Source: Prevotella sp. (GTDB taxonomy: Bacteria > Bacteroidota > Bacteroidia > Bacteroidales > Bacteroidaceae). From it: a stretch of 64,000 bases of DNA. Position 1 is the first letter of the stretch, and each line of letters starts with the position of its first letter. Location of the stretch: the NCBI GenBank assembly GCA_017623655.1, contig JAGAON010000008.1, forward strand, positions 62,001 through 126,000, read 5' to 3'. Below are positions 1 through 8,500 of the stretch, one piece after another. Both the position numbers and the translations under genes were made by a program. The notes under the pieces were generated by a model. That model searched no databases. It was not told where the DNA came from and saw only the letters and a program-made list of their open reading frames with translations.

Positions 1-1428
1 GAACGTTGGCAGCAGTCCCTCGGCGGGTTCCGCCGTGTCTGCCGGCGTCTGCGGGCTGTCTGCGGCAGACGGCTGGTCGTCAGGCTCGTCCTTCTTCTGT
101 TTCTCGAACACCACACGGAAGCCCGGATCAAGTATCTCCTTGCCCGTGACCTTGAAGCTAACGTCGCCTGCCTTGCCCTCAACGGTGGTGGTGGAGAACT
201 TGCAGTCGGGGTAGAACACGGCGATAAAGCGGCGTGCCACAAGGTCATAGACATTGCGTTCGGCGTCGGTCAGGCCTGCGGGAATAACGCCTGTCGGTAT
301 GATGGCGTGGTGATCCGTCACCTTTGAGTTGTCAAACACCTTCTTGCTCTTTATCAAAGGCTTGCCGCCGATGGGGCGTATGAGGTCGGCATACGGCGCA
401 ACGCCGCCAACTTTCACTTGGAACACGCCGTTAAGCGTCTGCGGACATTTGGCGTATATGTCGTCGGTAAGGTACTGTGTATCCACACGCGGATAGGTGG
501 TCACCTTCTTCTCATACAGCGTCTGTATCAGCGAGAGCGTCATCTCGGCCGTATAGGCGAACTTCTTGTTGCACTCAACCTGCAATGTCGTGAGGTCAAA
601 GAGCTGCGGCGGCCTCTCCGTACCGTTCTTCTTGCTCACGGAAGTCACCTCAAACTGCTTGTCCCTTATCTCCGCAAAGGCCGCCTCTCCCTCCTCTTTC
701 GACGTGAACTTACCCTTCGTGGCGGTGAAAAGGGTGTCACGATATACGGTAGATAGCACCCAATACGGCTCCGGCTTGAAGTTGTCAATCTCCTTCTGGC
801 GGTTGACGACAATGGCAAGCGTGGGTGTCTGCACCCTGCCGATGGACAGAACAGAGCCTGCTCCGGACTGCCTGTTGCTCTGGTTACGGTACTTCAGCGT
901 GTAAAGGCGCGTGGCATTCATGCCGAGAAGCCAGTCGCCGATGGCACGGGACAGTCCCGCCATGTATAGCGGTTCATAGTCTTTCTGGTCTTTCAGGTTC
1001 TGGAATCCCTCGCGTATGGCCTCCTCCGTCAGTGAGGAAATCCACAGACGCTTCACCGGACACTTGGCTCCCGCCTTCTGCATGACCCACCTTTGTATCA
1101 GTTCTCCCTCCTGTCCGGCATCGCCGCAGTTTATTATCTCGTCGGCATCATGCATCAGTTTCTCTATGACGGCAAACTGATTCTTTATGTGCTCCTGGTC
1201 AATCAGCTTTATACCGAACCTCTGCGGTATCATGGGCAGCGCCCCGAGCCCCCACCGTTTCCACATCTCGGTGTAGTCGTGAGGCTCTTTCAGCGTACAC
1301 AGGTGGCCGTATGTCCATGTCACCTGATAGCCGTTGCCCTCCATATATCCTTGTCTTGACGATGTGGCGCCTATGACACCGGCGATGTCACGGGCCACAC
1401 TCGGTTTCTCAGCTATGCAGACTATCAT
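1..1428 (-). CDS. topB: DNA topoisomerase III, type IA (3' part cut by window edge)
   Basis: Type IA topoisomerase that relaxes and decatenates DNA through a tyrosine-linked single-strand break. The 476 codons present begin MIVCIAEKPSVARDI, the usual start of the Toprim domain, with acidic motifs such as NCGDAGQEGELI. The catalytic-tyrosine motif TTYPRVDTQYL and the arginine-rich segment GSVLSIGRVQTPT are both visible. The last ~40 visible residues form an acidic, Pro/Ala/Asp-rich linker, so the C-terminal zinc-finger or DNA-binding part lies outside the window. The ATG at 1428 is chosen because the conserved Toprim strand begins right there. It is the last gene of the meaB-ispH-cmk-topB run and is separated from cmk by 103 bases of GC-rich palindromes. 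Confidence 0.95.
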   Translation of the reverse strand, partial: MIVCIAEKPSVARDIAGVIGATSSRQGYMEGNGYQVTWTYGHLCTLKEPHDYTEMWKRWGLGALPMIPQRFGIKLIDQEHIKNQFAVIEKLMHDADEIINCGDAGQEGELIQRWVMQKAGAKCPVKRLWISSLTEEAIREGFQNLKDQKDYEPLYMAGLSRAIGDWLLGMNATRLYTLKYRNQSNRQSGAGSVLSIGRVQTPTLAIVVNRQKEIDNFKPEPYWVLSTVYRDTLFTATKGKFTSKEEGEAAFAEIRDKQFEVTSVSKKNGTERPPQLFDLTTLQVECNKKFAYTAEMTLSLIQTLYEKKVTTYPRVDTQYLTDDIYAKCPQTLNGVFQVKVGGVAPYADLIRPIGGKPLIKSKKVFDNSKVTDHHAIIPTGVIPAGLTDAERNVYDLVARRFIAVFYPDCKFSTTTVEGKAGDVSFKVTGKEILDPGFRVVFEKQKKDEPDDQPSAADSPQTPADTAEPAEGLLPTF

Positions 1429-1440
1429 TGTCTATCACCA

Positions 1441-1522
1441 ATTATAAGCCCCTCTCTAACTCCCCCGAGGGAGATGACTGCGACGCAAACACCTCCCCCA
1501 CGGGGAGGCTTGGAGGGGGCGT
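1441..1522. repeat. GC-rich palindromic intergenic element
   Basis: The gap between cmk and topB holds facing tracts of the type CTCCCCCGAGGGAG and CCTCCCCCACGGGGAGG, then GGAGGGGGCG. Related sequence occurs at 12045-12200 and 28408-28437. It can fold into stable hairpins. It may attenuate transcription between the two genes or be a REP-like element. Confidence 0.6.
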
Positions 1523-1531
1523 TTGTTACCT

Positions 1532-2224
1532 TTAAGCCTCCAAAGCCTTATTGAATTTATCCATCAGCCACGCCTTTTGCTCGGCAATCGTCATGTCGCT
1601 GTTGTCCAAAAGCAACGCGTCCTCCGCCTTGCGCAGCGGCGATACGGCGCGGTTCGAGTCCATATAGTCACGCTTCTGCACGTTTTTCAGTATGTCGTCA
1701 TAGTCCGCCGGCATGCCTTTCGCCTTCAATTCGTCATAGCGTCGCTGCGCCCTTACCTCCGGCGAGGCCGTTACAAACACTTTCAGGTCGGCGTCAGGAA
1801 ACACCGTTGTGCCTATGTCCCTGCCGTCCATCACTATGCCTTTCTCCCTGCCCATCAGCCTCTGCTGCTCCACCATGGCCTCACGCACAAAGGGAATGGC
1901 GGCCACCTTGCTCACGTTATTTGACACTTCAAGTGAGCGTATGGTGTCCTCCACCCTCTCACCGTTAAGGTATGTGTCCGGTTTTCCGGTCTCTTCGTTA
2001 AGGCGGAAGGTCACGCTTACCTGCGGCATGGCGGCTTCCAAAGCGTCAACCAGCACGTTTCCCTCCGCGTCAAACAGCTTGTTGCGCATACAGAACAGTG
2101 TGACCGCACGGTACATGGCACCTGTATCCACATATATATATCCCACTTCTCTGGCAAGGTCCTTTGCCATTGTACTCTTTCCACATGACGAATGTCCGTC
2201 TATCGCTACCACGAGGCGTTTCAT
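1532..2224 (-). CDS. cmk: Cytidylate kinase
   Basis: Phosphorylates CMP and dCMP to the diphosphates with ATP in the cytoplasm, feeding CTP and dCTP pools. The 230 residues match the family's usual length. The P-loop [15 protein letters not shown] is at about residues 10-24, followed by [14 protein letters not shown], the CMP-binding start typical of Cmk. The motif [21 protein letters not shown] lies near residue 135 and the arginine-rich lid RAQRRYDEL follows it. It sits 23 bases downstream of ispH on the same strand; cmk next to ispH is a familiar Bacteroidetes arrangement, so co-transcription is likely. Confidence 0.96.
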   Translation of the reverse strand: MKRLVVAIDGHSSCGKSTMAKDLAREVGYIYVDTGAMYRAVTLFCMRNKLFDAEGNVLVDALEAAMPQVSVTFRLNEETGKPDTYLNGERVEDTIRSLEVSNNVSKVAAIPFVREAMVEQQRLMGREKGIVMDGRDIGTTVFPDADLKVFVTASPEVRAQRRYDELKAKGMPADYDDILKNVQKRDYMDSNRAVSPLRKAEDALLLDNSDMTIAEQKAWLMDKFNKALEA

Positions 2225-2247
2225 ATTCTATCGTTTTTCTTTTCGTT

Positions 2248-3129
2248 TTACTGTTGTTCGTTTTCCTGTCCCACTGTCTCCCTTATCCTGTCACGGCACT
2301 TTTCCATCAGCCATTTTGGCGTACTGGTGGCTCCGCAGATGCCGACGCTGTCTATGCCGTCCAGCCATTGCGGCTCAATCTCTTCCGGTCCTTCTATCAG
2401 ATGGGTGTTGGGGTTATGCTCAAGGCAGGCGTTATACAGCACCCTACCGTTGCTGCTCTTGCGTCCGCACACAAAGAGTATCATGTCATGCCGTGTCGCG
2501 AAGCGGCAGATGTTGGGCATACGGTTTGCCACCTGACGGCAGATGGTGTCGAAAGAGCGGAACGTTGCCGTCGGCGCTATGTGCTCCTGACAGTACTGTA
2601 TGATGCGGTGGAACTCGTCAAGTGACTTTGTTGTCTGCGAATAGAGGTATATGTCGCGCGTGAAGTCGAGCTTCGCCGCCTCCTCGGCATGCTCTATCAC
2701 TATGGCCGTCCCCTCCGTCTGTCCCACCAGTCCGAGCACTTCCGCATGACCGTTCTTGCCGAATATCACGATGGATGCCTTGTCCTTGTCCATCTGTTCA
2801 TAGCGTTTCTTGATGCGTTTCTGCAATGCCAGCACCACAGGGCACGTGGCATCGATGATGTCTATGCGGTTGCGACGCGCGTGTTCGTATGTAGCCGGCG
2901 GCTCGCCGTGCGCCCTCAGCAGCACGGTAGCGTCATGAAGGCGCGAGTATTCCTCATGGCCTATGGTGTCAAGTCCCATGCCGCGCAGTCTCTCACACTC
3001 CATTCCGTTGTGCACTATGTCGCCGAGGCAGCTCAGTTGCCGTCCCTCCCTCAGTGTCTCCTCCGCCTTTTCTATCGCCGTTGTCACGCCGAAGCAGAAG
3101 CCGGAGCCTTGGTCTATCTCGATTATCAT
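2248..3129 (-). CDS. ispH: 4-hydroxy-3-methylbut-2-enyl diphosphate reductase
   Basis: Last enzyme of the MEP isoprenoid pathway. It reduces HMBPP to IPP and DMAPP using a [4Fe-4S] cluster. The protein has 293 residues, a normal length. The three cluster cysteines are visible in GFCFGVTTAIEKAEETL (near residue 12), DATCPVVLALQKR (near 95) and GICGATSTPKWLME (near 260). The conserved histidine contexts VHNGMECERL and RAHGEPP are also present. It starts 15 bases after meaB ends and is followed by cmk after 23 bases. The first enzyme of the same pathway, dxs, is elsewhere in this window at 32273-34174. Confidence 0.96.
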   Translation of the reverse strand: MIIEIDQGSGFCFGVTTAIEKAEETLREGRQLSCLGDIVHNGMECERLRGMGLDTIGHEEYSRLHDATVLLRAHGEPPATYEHARRNRIDIIDATCPVVLALQKRIKKRYEQMDKDKASIVIFGKNGHAEVLGLVGQTEGTAIVIEHAEEAAKLDFTRDIYLYSQTTKSLDEFHRIIQYCQEHIAPTATFRSFDTICRQVANRMPNICRFATRHDMILFVCGRKSSNGRVLYNACLEHNPNTHLIEGPEEIEPQWLDGIDSVGICGATSTPKWLMEKCRDRIRETVGQENEQQ

Positions 3130-3144
3130 CCGGTGTTTCCGTGG

Positions 3145-4239
3145 TTATATGTTGTTTATATATAACTGCATGAGGTCGTGGGCGGCCATGAAGCTGGTCT
3201 TCTCTCCCTGCTGCACGCTCTTCTCCATCCTGTGAAGAGCCTCTTTTATGACGGGATTGTTGTAGAAATGACTGCGCAAACCGTTGTCGATTGTCTCATA
3301 CATCCAGTATTTGTTCTGCTGCCTGCGGCGGTAGTCGAAGTAGCCGTTGAGTTTCACGAAGTCGAAATATTGGTATATCATGTCCCACACTTCCTTAATG
3401 CCGTAACCGTAAAAGCCCGAATATGTCAGCACTTTCCGGTCCCATCCGCTCTCCGGTTGGGGGAAGAAGTGGAGTGCGTTGCGGAAGTTTTGCGCCGCCA
3501 TCTCACAGCGTTTCACGTTGTCACCGTCGCATTTGTTTATGACGATGCCGTCCGAAATCTCCATTATTCCGCGCTTTATGCCTTGCAGTTCGTCTCCCGT
3601 TCCCGCCACCTGTATGAGCAGGAAGAAATCCACCATGGAGTGGCACGCCGTCTCGCTCTGCCCTACTCCCACGGTCTCGATGAATATCTTGTCAAATCCC
3701 GCGGCCTCGCAGAGGATGACGGTCTCACGGGTTTTGCGTGCCACACCGCCCAGACTGCCCGCCGACGGGCTGGGGCGTATGAAAGCATCGGGGTGCGTGG
3801 CCAATTTCTCCATGCGTGTCTTGTCGCCGAGTATGGAGCCTTTCGAGCGTTCGGACGAGGGGTCTATGGCGAGAACGGCGAGCTTTCCGCCGCAGCGTTC
3901 AAGCACATGTACGCCGAACTCGTCTATGGATGTCGATTTGCCCGCGCCGGGCACGCCGCTTATTCCTATGCGGACGGAGTTGCCGCTGTAAGGCAGACAG
4001 CGTTCTATCACCTGCTGCGCCTTCTCCTGATGCTCGGGAATGACGCTCTCGACAAGTGTCACCGCCTGCGAGAGCATGGTGACATTGCCCTGCAATATGC
4101 CCCCGACTATCTCGTCAACGGTGTATTGCCGGCGTGTGAAACGCTTGCGGTTGAGGTAGGGGTTTATGATGGACGGCTGGTCAACGCCGCTGTTCACTGC
4201 CAGTCCTTTGTATTCTTCGCTGTTCTCCGGATGGTCCAT
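3145..4239 (-). CDS. meaB: Methylmalonyl-CoA mutase-associated GTPase MeaB (ArgK family)
   Basis: G3E-type P-loop GTPase that protects and loads B12 on methylmalonyl-CoA mutase, used in propionate formation. The 364 residues carry Walker A as GVPGAGKSTSIDEFG near residue 100, AIDPSSERSKGSILGDKTRM (typical of MeaB/ArgK), FIETVGVGQSE as switch/Walker B, and NKCDGDN as the base-recognition NKxD. The mutase subunits are not in the window. It heads the run meaB-ispH-cmk-topB. A four-unit 22-bp repeat array lies about 50 bases upstream of its start, so any promoter must be inside or around that array. Confidence 0.94.
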   Translation of the reverse strand: MDHPENSEEYKGLAVNSGVDQPSIINPYLNRKRFTRRQYTVDEIVGGILQGNVTMLSQAVTLVESVIPEHQEKAQQVIERCLPYSGNSVRIGISGVPGAGKSTSIDEFGVHVLERCGGKLAVLAIDPSSERSKGSILGDKTRMEKLATHPDAFIRPSPSAGSLGGVARKTRETVILCEAAGFDKIFIETVGVGQSETACHSMVDFFLLIQVAGTGDELQGIKRGIMEISDGIVINKCDGDNVKRCEMAAQNFRNALHFFPQPESGWDRKVLTYSGFYGYGIKEVWDMIYQYFDFVKLNGYFDYRRRQQNKYWMYETIDNGLRSHFYNNPVIKEALHRMEKSVQQGEKTSFMAAHDLMQLYINNI

Positions 4240-4290
4240 AGTATGTCGGTTGTTTGGTGTTTCGTTGTTTAATGGTTTCTAATGCCGTTG

Positions 4291-4373
4291 CAAAAGGGTG
4301 CTGATTACATTGCAATCAGGTGCTGATTACGGTGTAATCAGGTGCTTTTTACCGGGTAATCAGCACCCTTTTA
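4291..4373. repeat. 22-bp modular repeat array, copy 1 (four units)
   Basis: Four units with an exact 22-bp step: AAAAGGGTGC or AATCAGGTGC half, a TGATTAC or TTTTTAC half, then five linker bases. It ends in GCACCCTTTTAC. It lies between the stop of the DUF1573 gene and the start of meaB. Confidence 0.9.
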
Positions 4374-4436
4374 CTTTACGGTTTATAACAGATTAGGTTT
4401 CAACGCATTACAAAACGCGTCTCCTACCCTGCCCTT

Positions 4437-5498
4437 TTACTTCTTTATCTGTATGACAACCTTCTGCCTGTCGGGGTCGTTCGTAATCATAAGGATACGC
4501 GGACGGCGCTTGGCTTTCTTCATTTCCTTCGCCTTTGCGGTCACCCTCAGCCTGGTGGATTCGCCCGGCATGAGCGTGGTCTTGCCCAACAGCACCTCCA
4601 GTCCCGTAGTGAACATCTGTATCTTGGATATTTCCAGTACCGAGCGGCCGTCGTTACGTATCTCCACTTCGTCCCTTACCTTTGACTTCTTGGCCAGCGC
4701 CGTCATGTCAAGTTCTTCGGTCGAGAGCGACAGTTTTGGTGCATTGAGGCGTGACGGGGCGTCTTTGGCAACGGCAGGGGGCAGCAATACCGCCGAGACG
4801 GATATTTCCTTGTCCTGCGAAACCTTGTCGGCGGGGTTCTTGGCAAGATAGAACGACGTCTGCGTAAGGCCGTAGTCACGCAGTTCGCGCGACTTCAGCG
4901 TGACGCGCATGACGCCCTTCTGCTTCGGGCCTATCACCGCCGGCTGCGTCTCCACGGTGAGATAGGGCGGCAGGCGCAACGCGGTGGGTTGGGCGTTCTG
5001 CCCCGTGGGGTTCATGATGTGTATCTCCTGTATCATGCGCTGCCCCTTGTTCACGTCGTCAAACTCTATGTTATCGACATCGGCGAGCAGCGAACCGAGC
5101 TTGCAGGGGTAGTCGCCGGAATAGTTTACCAGCTTGGTTACCACCTGACCTCTTATGTTTATCTCGGCGGGAGTGGCGGAGGAAGAGTCCGTGACGCGCA
5201 CGTTGCGGATGAAATATCCCAGTTGTTTGCCGTCAAAGACTATCTTTACCTTCGTGGTTGTGCCGGGCATTATCTCGCCTTTGTCATACTCCGCCACCGC
5301 ACATCCGCACCCGGTGTCGATGTCCTTGATGGTGACCGCTTGGGCGGTGTTGTTCCTTAGTTCAACGGTTATCGCCGTATTTTGGCGGAAAAGCATCTGG
5401 CCGCAATCTACATCAGTGAACATCGGGGTCAGGCTTTGCGCCGGAGCGGCGGAGAATATGCTCCCCAAGAGAGCCGACATTATCAGTTTCTTGTTCAT
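4437..5498 (-). CDS. Exported DUF1573 domain protein
   Basis: A 353-residue exported protein of unknown function. Residues 1-20 (MNKKLIMSALLGSIFSAAPA) form a signal peptide. The next ~110 residues match the DUF1573 pattern: FTDVDCGQM, then DIDTGCGCAVAEYDKGEIMPG, an Ig-like fold with a conserved GCGC cysteine pair. The remainder looks like two more Ig-like beta-sandwiches and ends VVIQIKK. It begins 19 bases after the giant alpha-2-macroglobulin-like gene on the same strand, so the two probably share a transcript and act in the same periplasmic or surface compartment. Its role is not known from sequence. Confidence 0.85.
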   Translation of the reverse strand: MNKKLIMSALLGSIFSAAPAQSLTPMFTDVDCGQMLFRQNTAITVELRNNTAQAVTIKDIDTGCGCAVAEYDKGEIMPGTTTKVKIVFDGKQLGYFIRNVRVTDSSSATPAEINIRGQVVTKLVNYSGDYPCKLGSLLADVDNIEFDDVNKGQRMIQEIHIMNPTGQNAQPTALRLPPYLTVETQPAVIGPKQKGVMRVTLKSRELRDYGLTQTSFYLAKNPADKVSQDKEISVSAVLLPPAVAKDAPSRLNAPKLSLSTEELDMTALAKKSKVRDEVEIRNDGRSVLEISKIQMFTTGLEVLLGKTTLMPGESTRLRVTAKAKEMKKAKRRPRILMITNDPDRQKVVIQIKK

Positions 5499-5517
5499 TA
5501 TATATTATGTTTTGTCT

Positions 5518-8500
5518 TCATTTCCTTATCTTGATGTCATACGATGGCGCCACGCCCCTGAACTCATTGGCGTAGGCGCACTCCGCCGTCACGGTGCCGG
5601 AGCGGTAGTCACCAGCCCTATCGACATAGTAATCGGCCTGCACGACGTGCGTGCCTTTGGCCATTTGGTTGAAATGGAAGGCCGTGGCCGCATCCTTAAC
5701 CTCTTGATAACAGCCGTTACGGTAGCCTGATACGGCTGCGACCGGTTCGAGACAGGCTGCCTTGTTGTCCGTTACGGAGACGAAATCATAGTCCCTGTCC
5801 GCCGTGACGGTTATGCGGACGGTCACCCTGTCGCCTATCTTCACGTTGCCGTCGGCGGCCTCCGCCCCGTTCACAAGCACCTCACGCTTCACGGAGATGC
5901 CCGTGGCCGTAGCCTTTACGTCCGCCGCCTTCTGCCTGAACGTTACGTAAGCCGCCGCCCATGACTCGCAGTCGCTCTGCTTGTGCAGCGTCACCGTGGC
6001 ATTCTTGGCCGTTATGTCCTTGTCGGCAAGCACCTGTTTGCCCTTCTCATACTTCAACACAGCCACGTCACCACCGAAGAACGCGTGCACGGCATTGACC
6101 GTATTGTACGGGTTTCCCCACTCCTGCGTGCGCTTGCTGCTAAGCAGCCACCGCTGCATCTCGGCTATTGTAGAGCGGTCTTTGGGCGTAACCTCACGCA
6201 TAGCCTCTATCGCCATCGTCTGTGTCGGTATGCGGTAGTCGCACCATGAGTATGCGGCGCGGAAGGAATCGAAGTATCTTCCCACGTCTTTCCGATATAC
6301 AGTATGCTGCTTTATGGACTCCACAAAGGTGCGGGCATCACTCTTCTTGCCGTTGTTGGCAAGCACAATGGCCGCCACAGCCTTCGTTGCCATGTCTGAT
6401 TTCACAGCGTCCTTAGCCACGTGTGACAACAGATAGTCGGCTGACGAGCCGCCTTTCCTGCCTTCAAGGGCAAGCGAATAGAGCCAGTCGAGATGCGTAT
6501 AGGTGATGGTTACGCCGTATTTCTTCTCCTGCTGCCTCATTCTTCTGACGTCCTTGTCCATCTCTTTCTGCATGAAACGGAAGGCATTGTCGAGCATTTG
6601 GCGCGTGTCCGCCTGACGACCGCACAGTTTGTTCAGTCTGGCAAGGGTCTTGACGACCGCCGATGTCATATAGACACTGCCGTCCATGCCTTGCCACCAC
6701 GAGAAGGAACCGTCGCTGTTCTGCAACTGTCGCAATGCGTTGAGGATGCTGTCAGCCTTGTTTTCCGACCATTTCAGGCTCGCCGCCACCCTGTTTGCAT
6801 ACAAAGCGGTTACTAATGATATTGCATTCTGACTCTTACACTCGGCTATTTCCGGCAGAGTCTCCATCATAAGCCACGCCGGATTATCCACATAATCGAC
6901 CTTAAGGTGTGCCTTACGCACTGTCTCCGGTATCATATCCGAGAACGACAGCACCGTGTCCGTAGGATTAATGAATGTGTATGCCGCCGTAGCGGTGATG
7001 ATTTCTTCGTCTGACAGCACCGCGATGTAACGCTGTTCACCGTCGGTATGCTCCGCACCCTGCGCCGTAATGCGGCAGATGTACGTCCCTTCCGGCATCT
7101 TTGCGGCATCTACGGGGAAGGTCACCACGCCCGTTTCACCGTTCTTTACAGCCACCTTCTGGGTGTAAGCGAGTATCTTTTCCTCCGTCTCCGCATCGAG
7201 AACAGTCATCGTTACCTTTATGTTCTGCGCCTTATCAGACAGGTTTGCCACCGTGGCGGCAATCGTTGCGTTGTCTCCATGGCGCAGGAAACGGGGCATA
7301 TTGGGCTGCACCATCAGCTTTTTCTGCGCCACAGCGTCCGCCGCAAGCGTCGCGTTTCTCATGGTTTCGTCATGTGCCAGCGCCATGAAACGCCATGTAG
7401 TGACGCTCTCCGGCAATGTGAATCTGACTGTGGCGATACCTTTTTCGTCCGTCATCACGGCCGGCATGAAGAACGCTGTCTCCGCAAAGTCACTGCGAAG
7501 GGGTATCATTTCCTCCTCAACCTCAGCCTGCGGAATAACCTCTTTGGCTCTCAACACTTCGCCTTCCTCATCGTTTCCTGCCACGTCAAACGACCCAATA
7601 GCCGCCATTGGGGATGCGACCTTCACTTCACGTAATACCTCTTTATTTGCCATGGCCATGCTGCCAAACTGCATTGTCTTGCCACCGCGGGTGGTAGTAG
7701 CCACGTTTCCCGCACTATAAAGGGGCATATCTTCTTCCGAGAAACACACTATTCCATCAGCGAAGTGAGTAAATCGCAGGCTTTGATACGTCAAATACTT
7801 ATAACTACCGCCCGCATATCCGCCGGCAGATGTTGTTAATGGCGCGCCCCAATGTATGTAAGGAAGGCTCAAATAGCGTATGTCCGCAAAGTTCCATGTA
7901 TGCTTTGCCAGCTGATCCAGCGACTTGTCATACAGCACAGCCATCATCCTTGCCTTGGCGGGAGTGCCGTCCGGATTGGTGATGCGCACCGCCCACTGCT
8001 CCTTCTGACCGGGAACAAGGCGGTCACGGAATGTCTCCCACTCCATGTTCAGTTTCTTCTCCGGAAGCGGACGGCGCAAGACGATGTTGCGAGTGTATAG
8101 CGTTCCGTCCTTTACCCACGCCACAGCGATGGTCAGTCCGTCACCATACTCTTCCTTATAAGACAGCGTTTGCGTGATGTTCTCGTTGCTGATGCGCTTT
8201 GAACCACACTTAATCATCCTGTCATCGGCATATACCGTATAGAAGACGTGTACGTCCTCGTCTGACGAACCTATCTGAATCCACACGTCACCGCCGTCCG
8301 CAGGGAATGACTGTGCGGACTGATAGCACCACTGACGGGTGTATTTCATCGGGCGGACATCGCTTTTCCTGAACGCCACAAAGGTGTTCTTCACCGTGTC
8401 TTCGCCGCATATAGCCATGAGAATATGCTCTCCCGACGGTATGCTCGGCGCCAAGGCGTATGGTTTGTTGGCCTCCGCCATACCCTGCTCAACGCCGTCC

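Noticed and set aside
3178..4272. 364-residue open frame on the plus strand
   Set aside because: Exact mirror of meaB; long antisense frames are common in GC-rich coding DNA. The translation is rich in His/Val/Tyr with no family.
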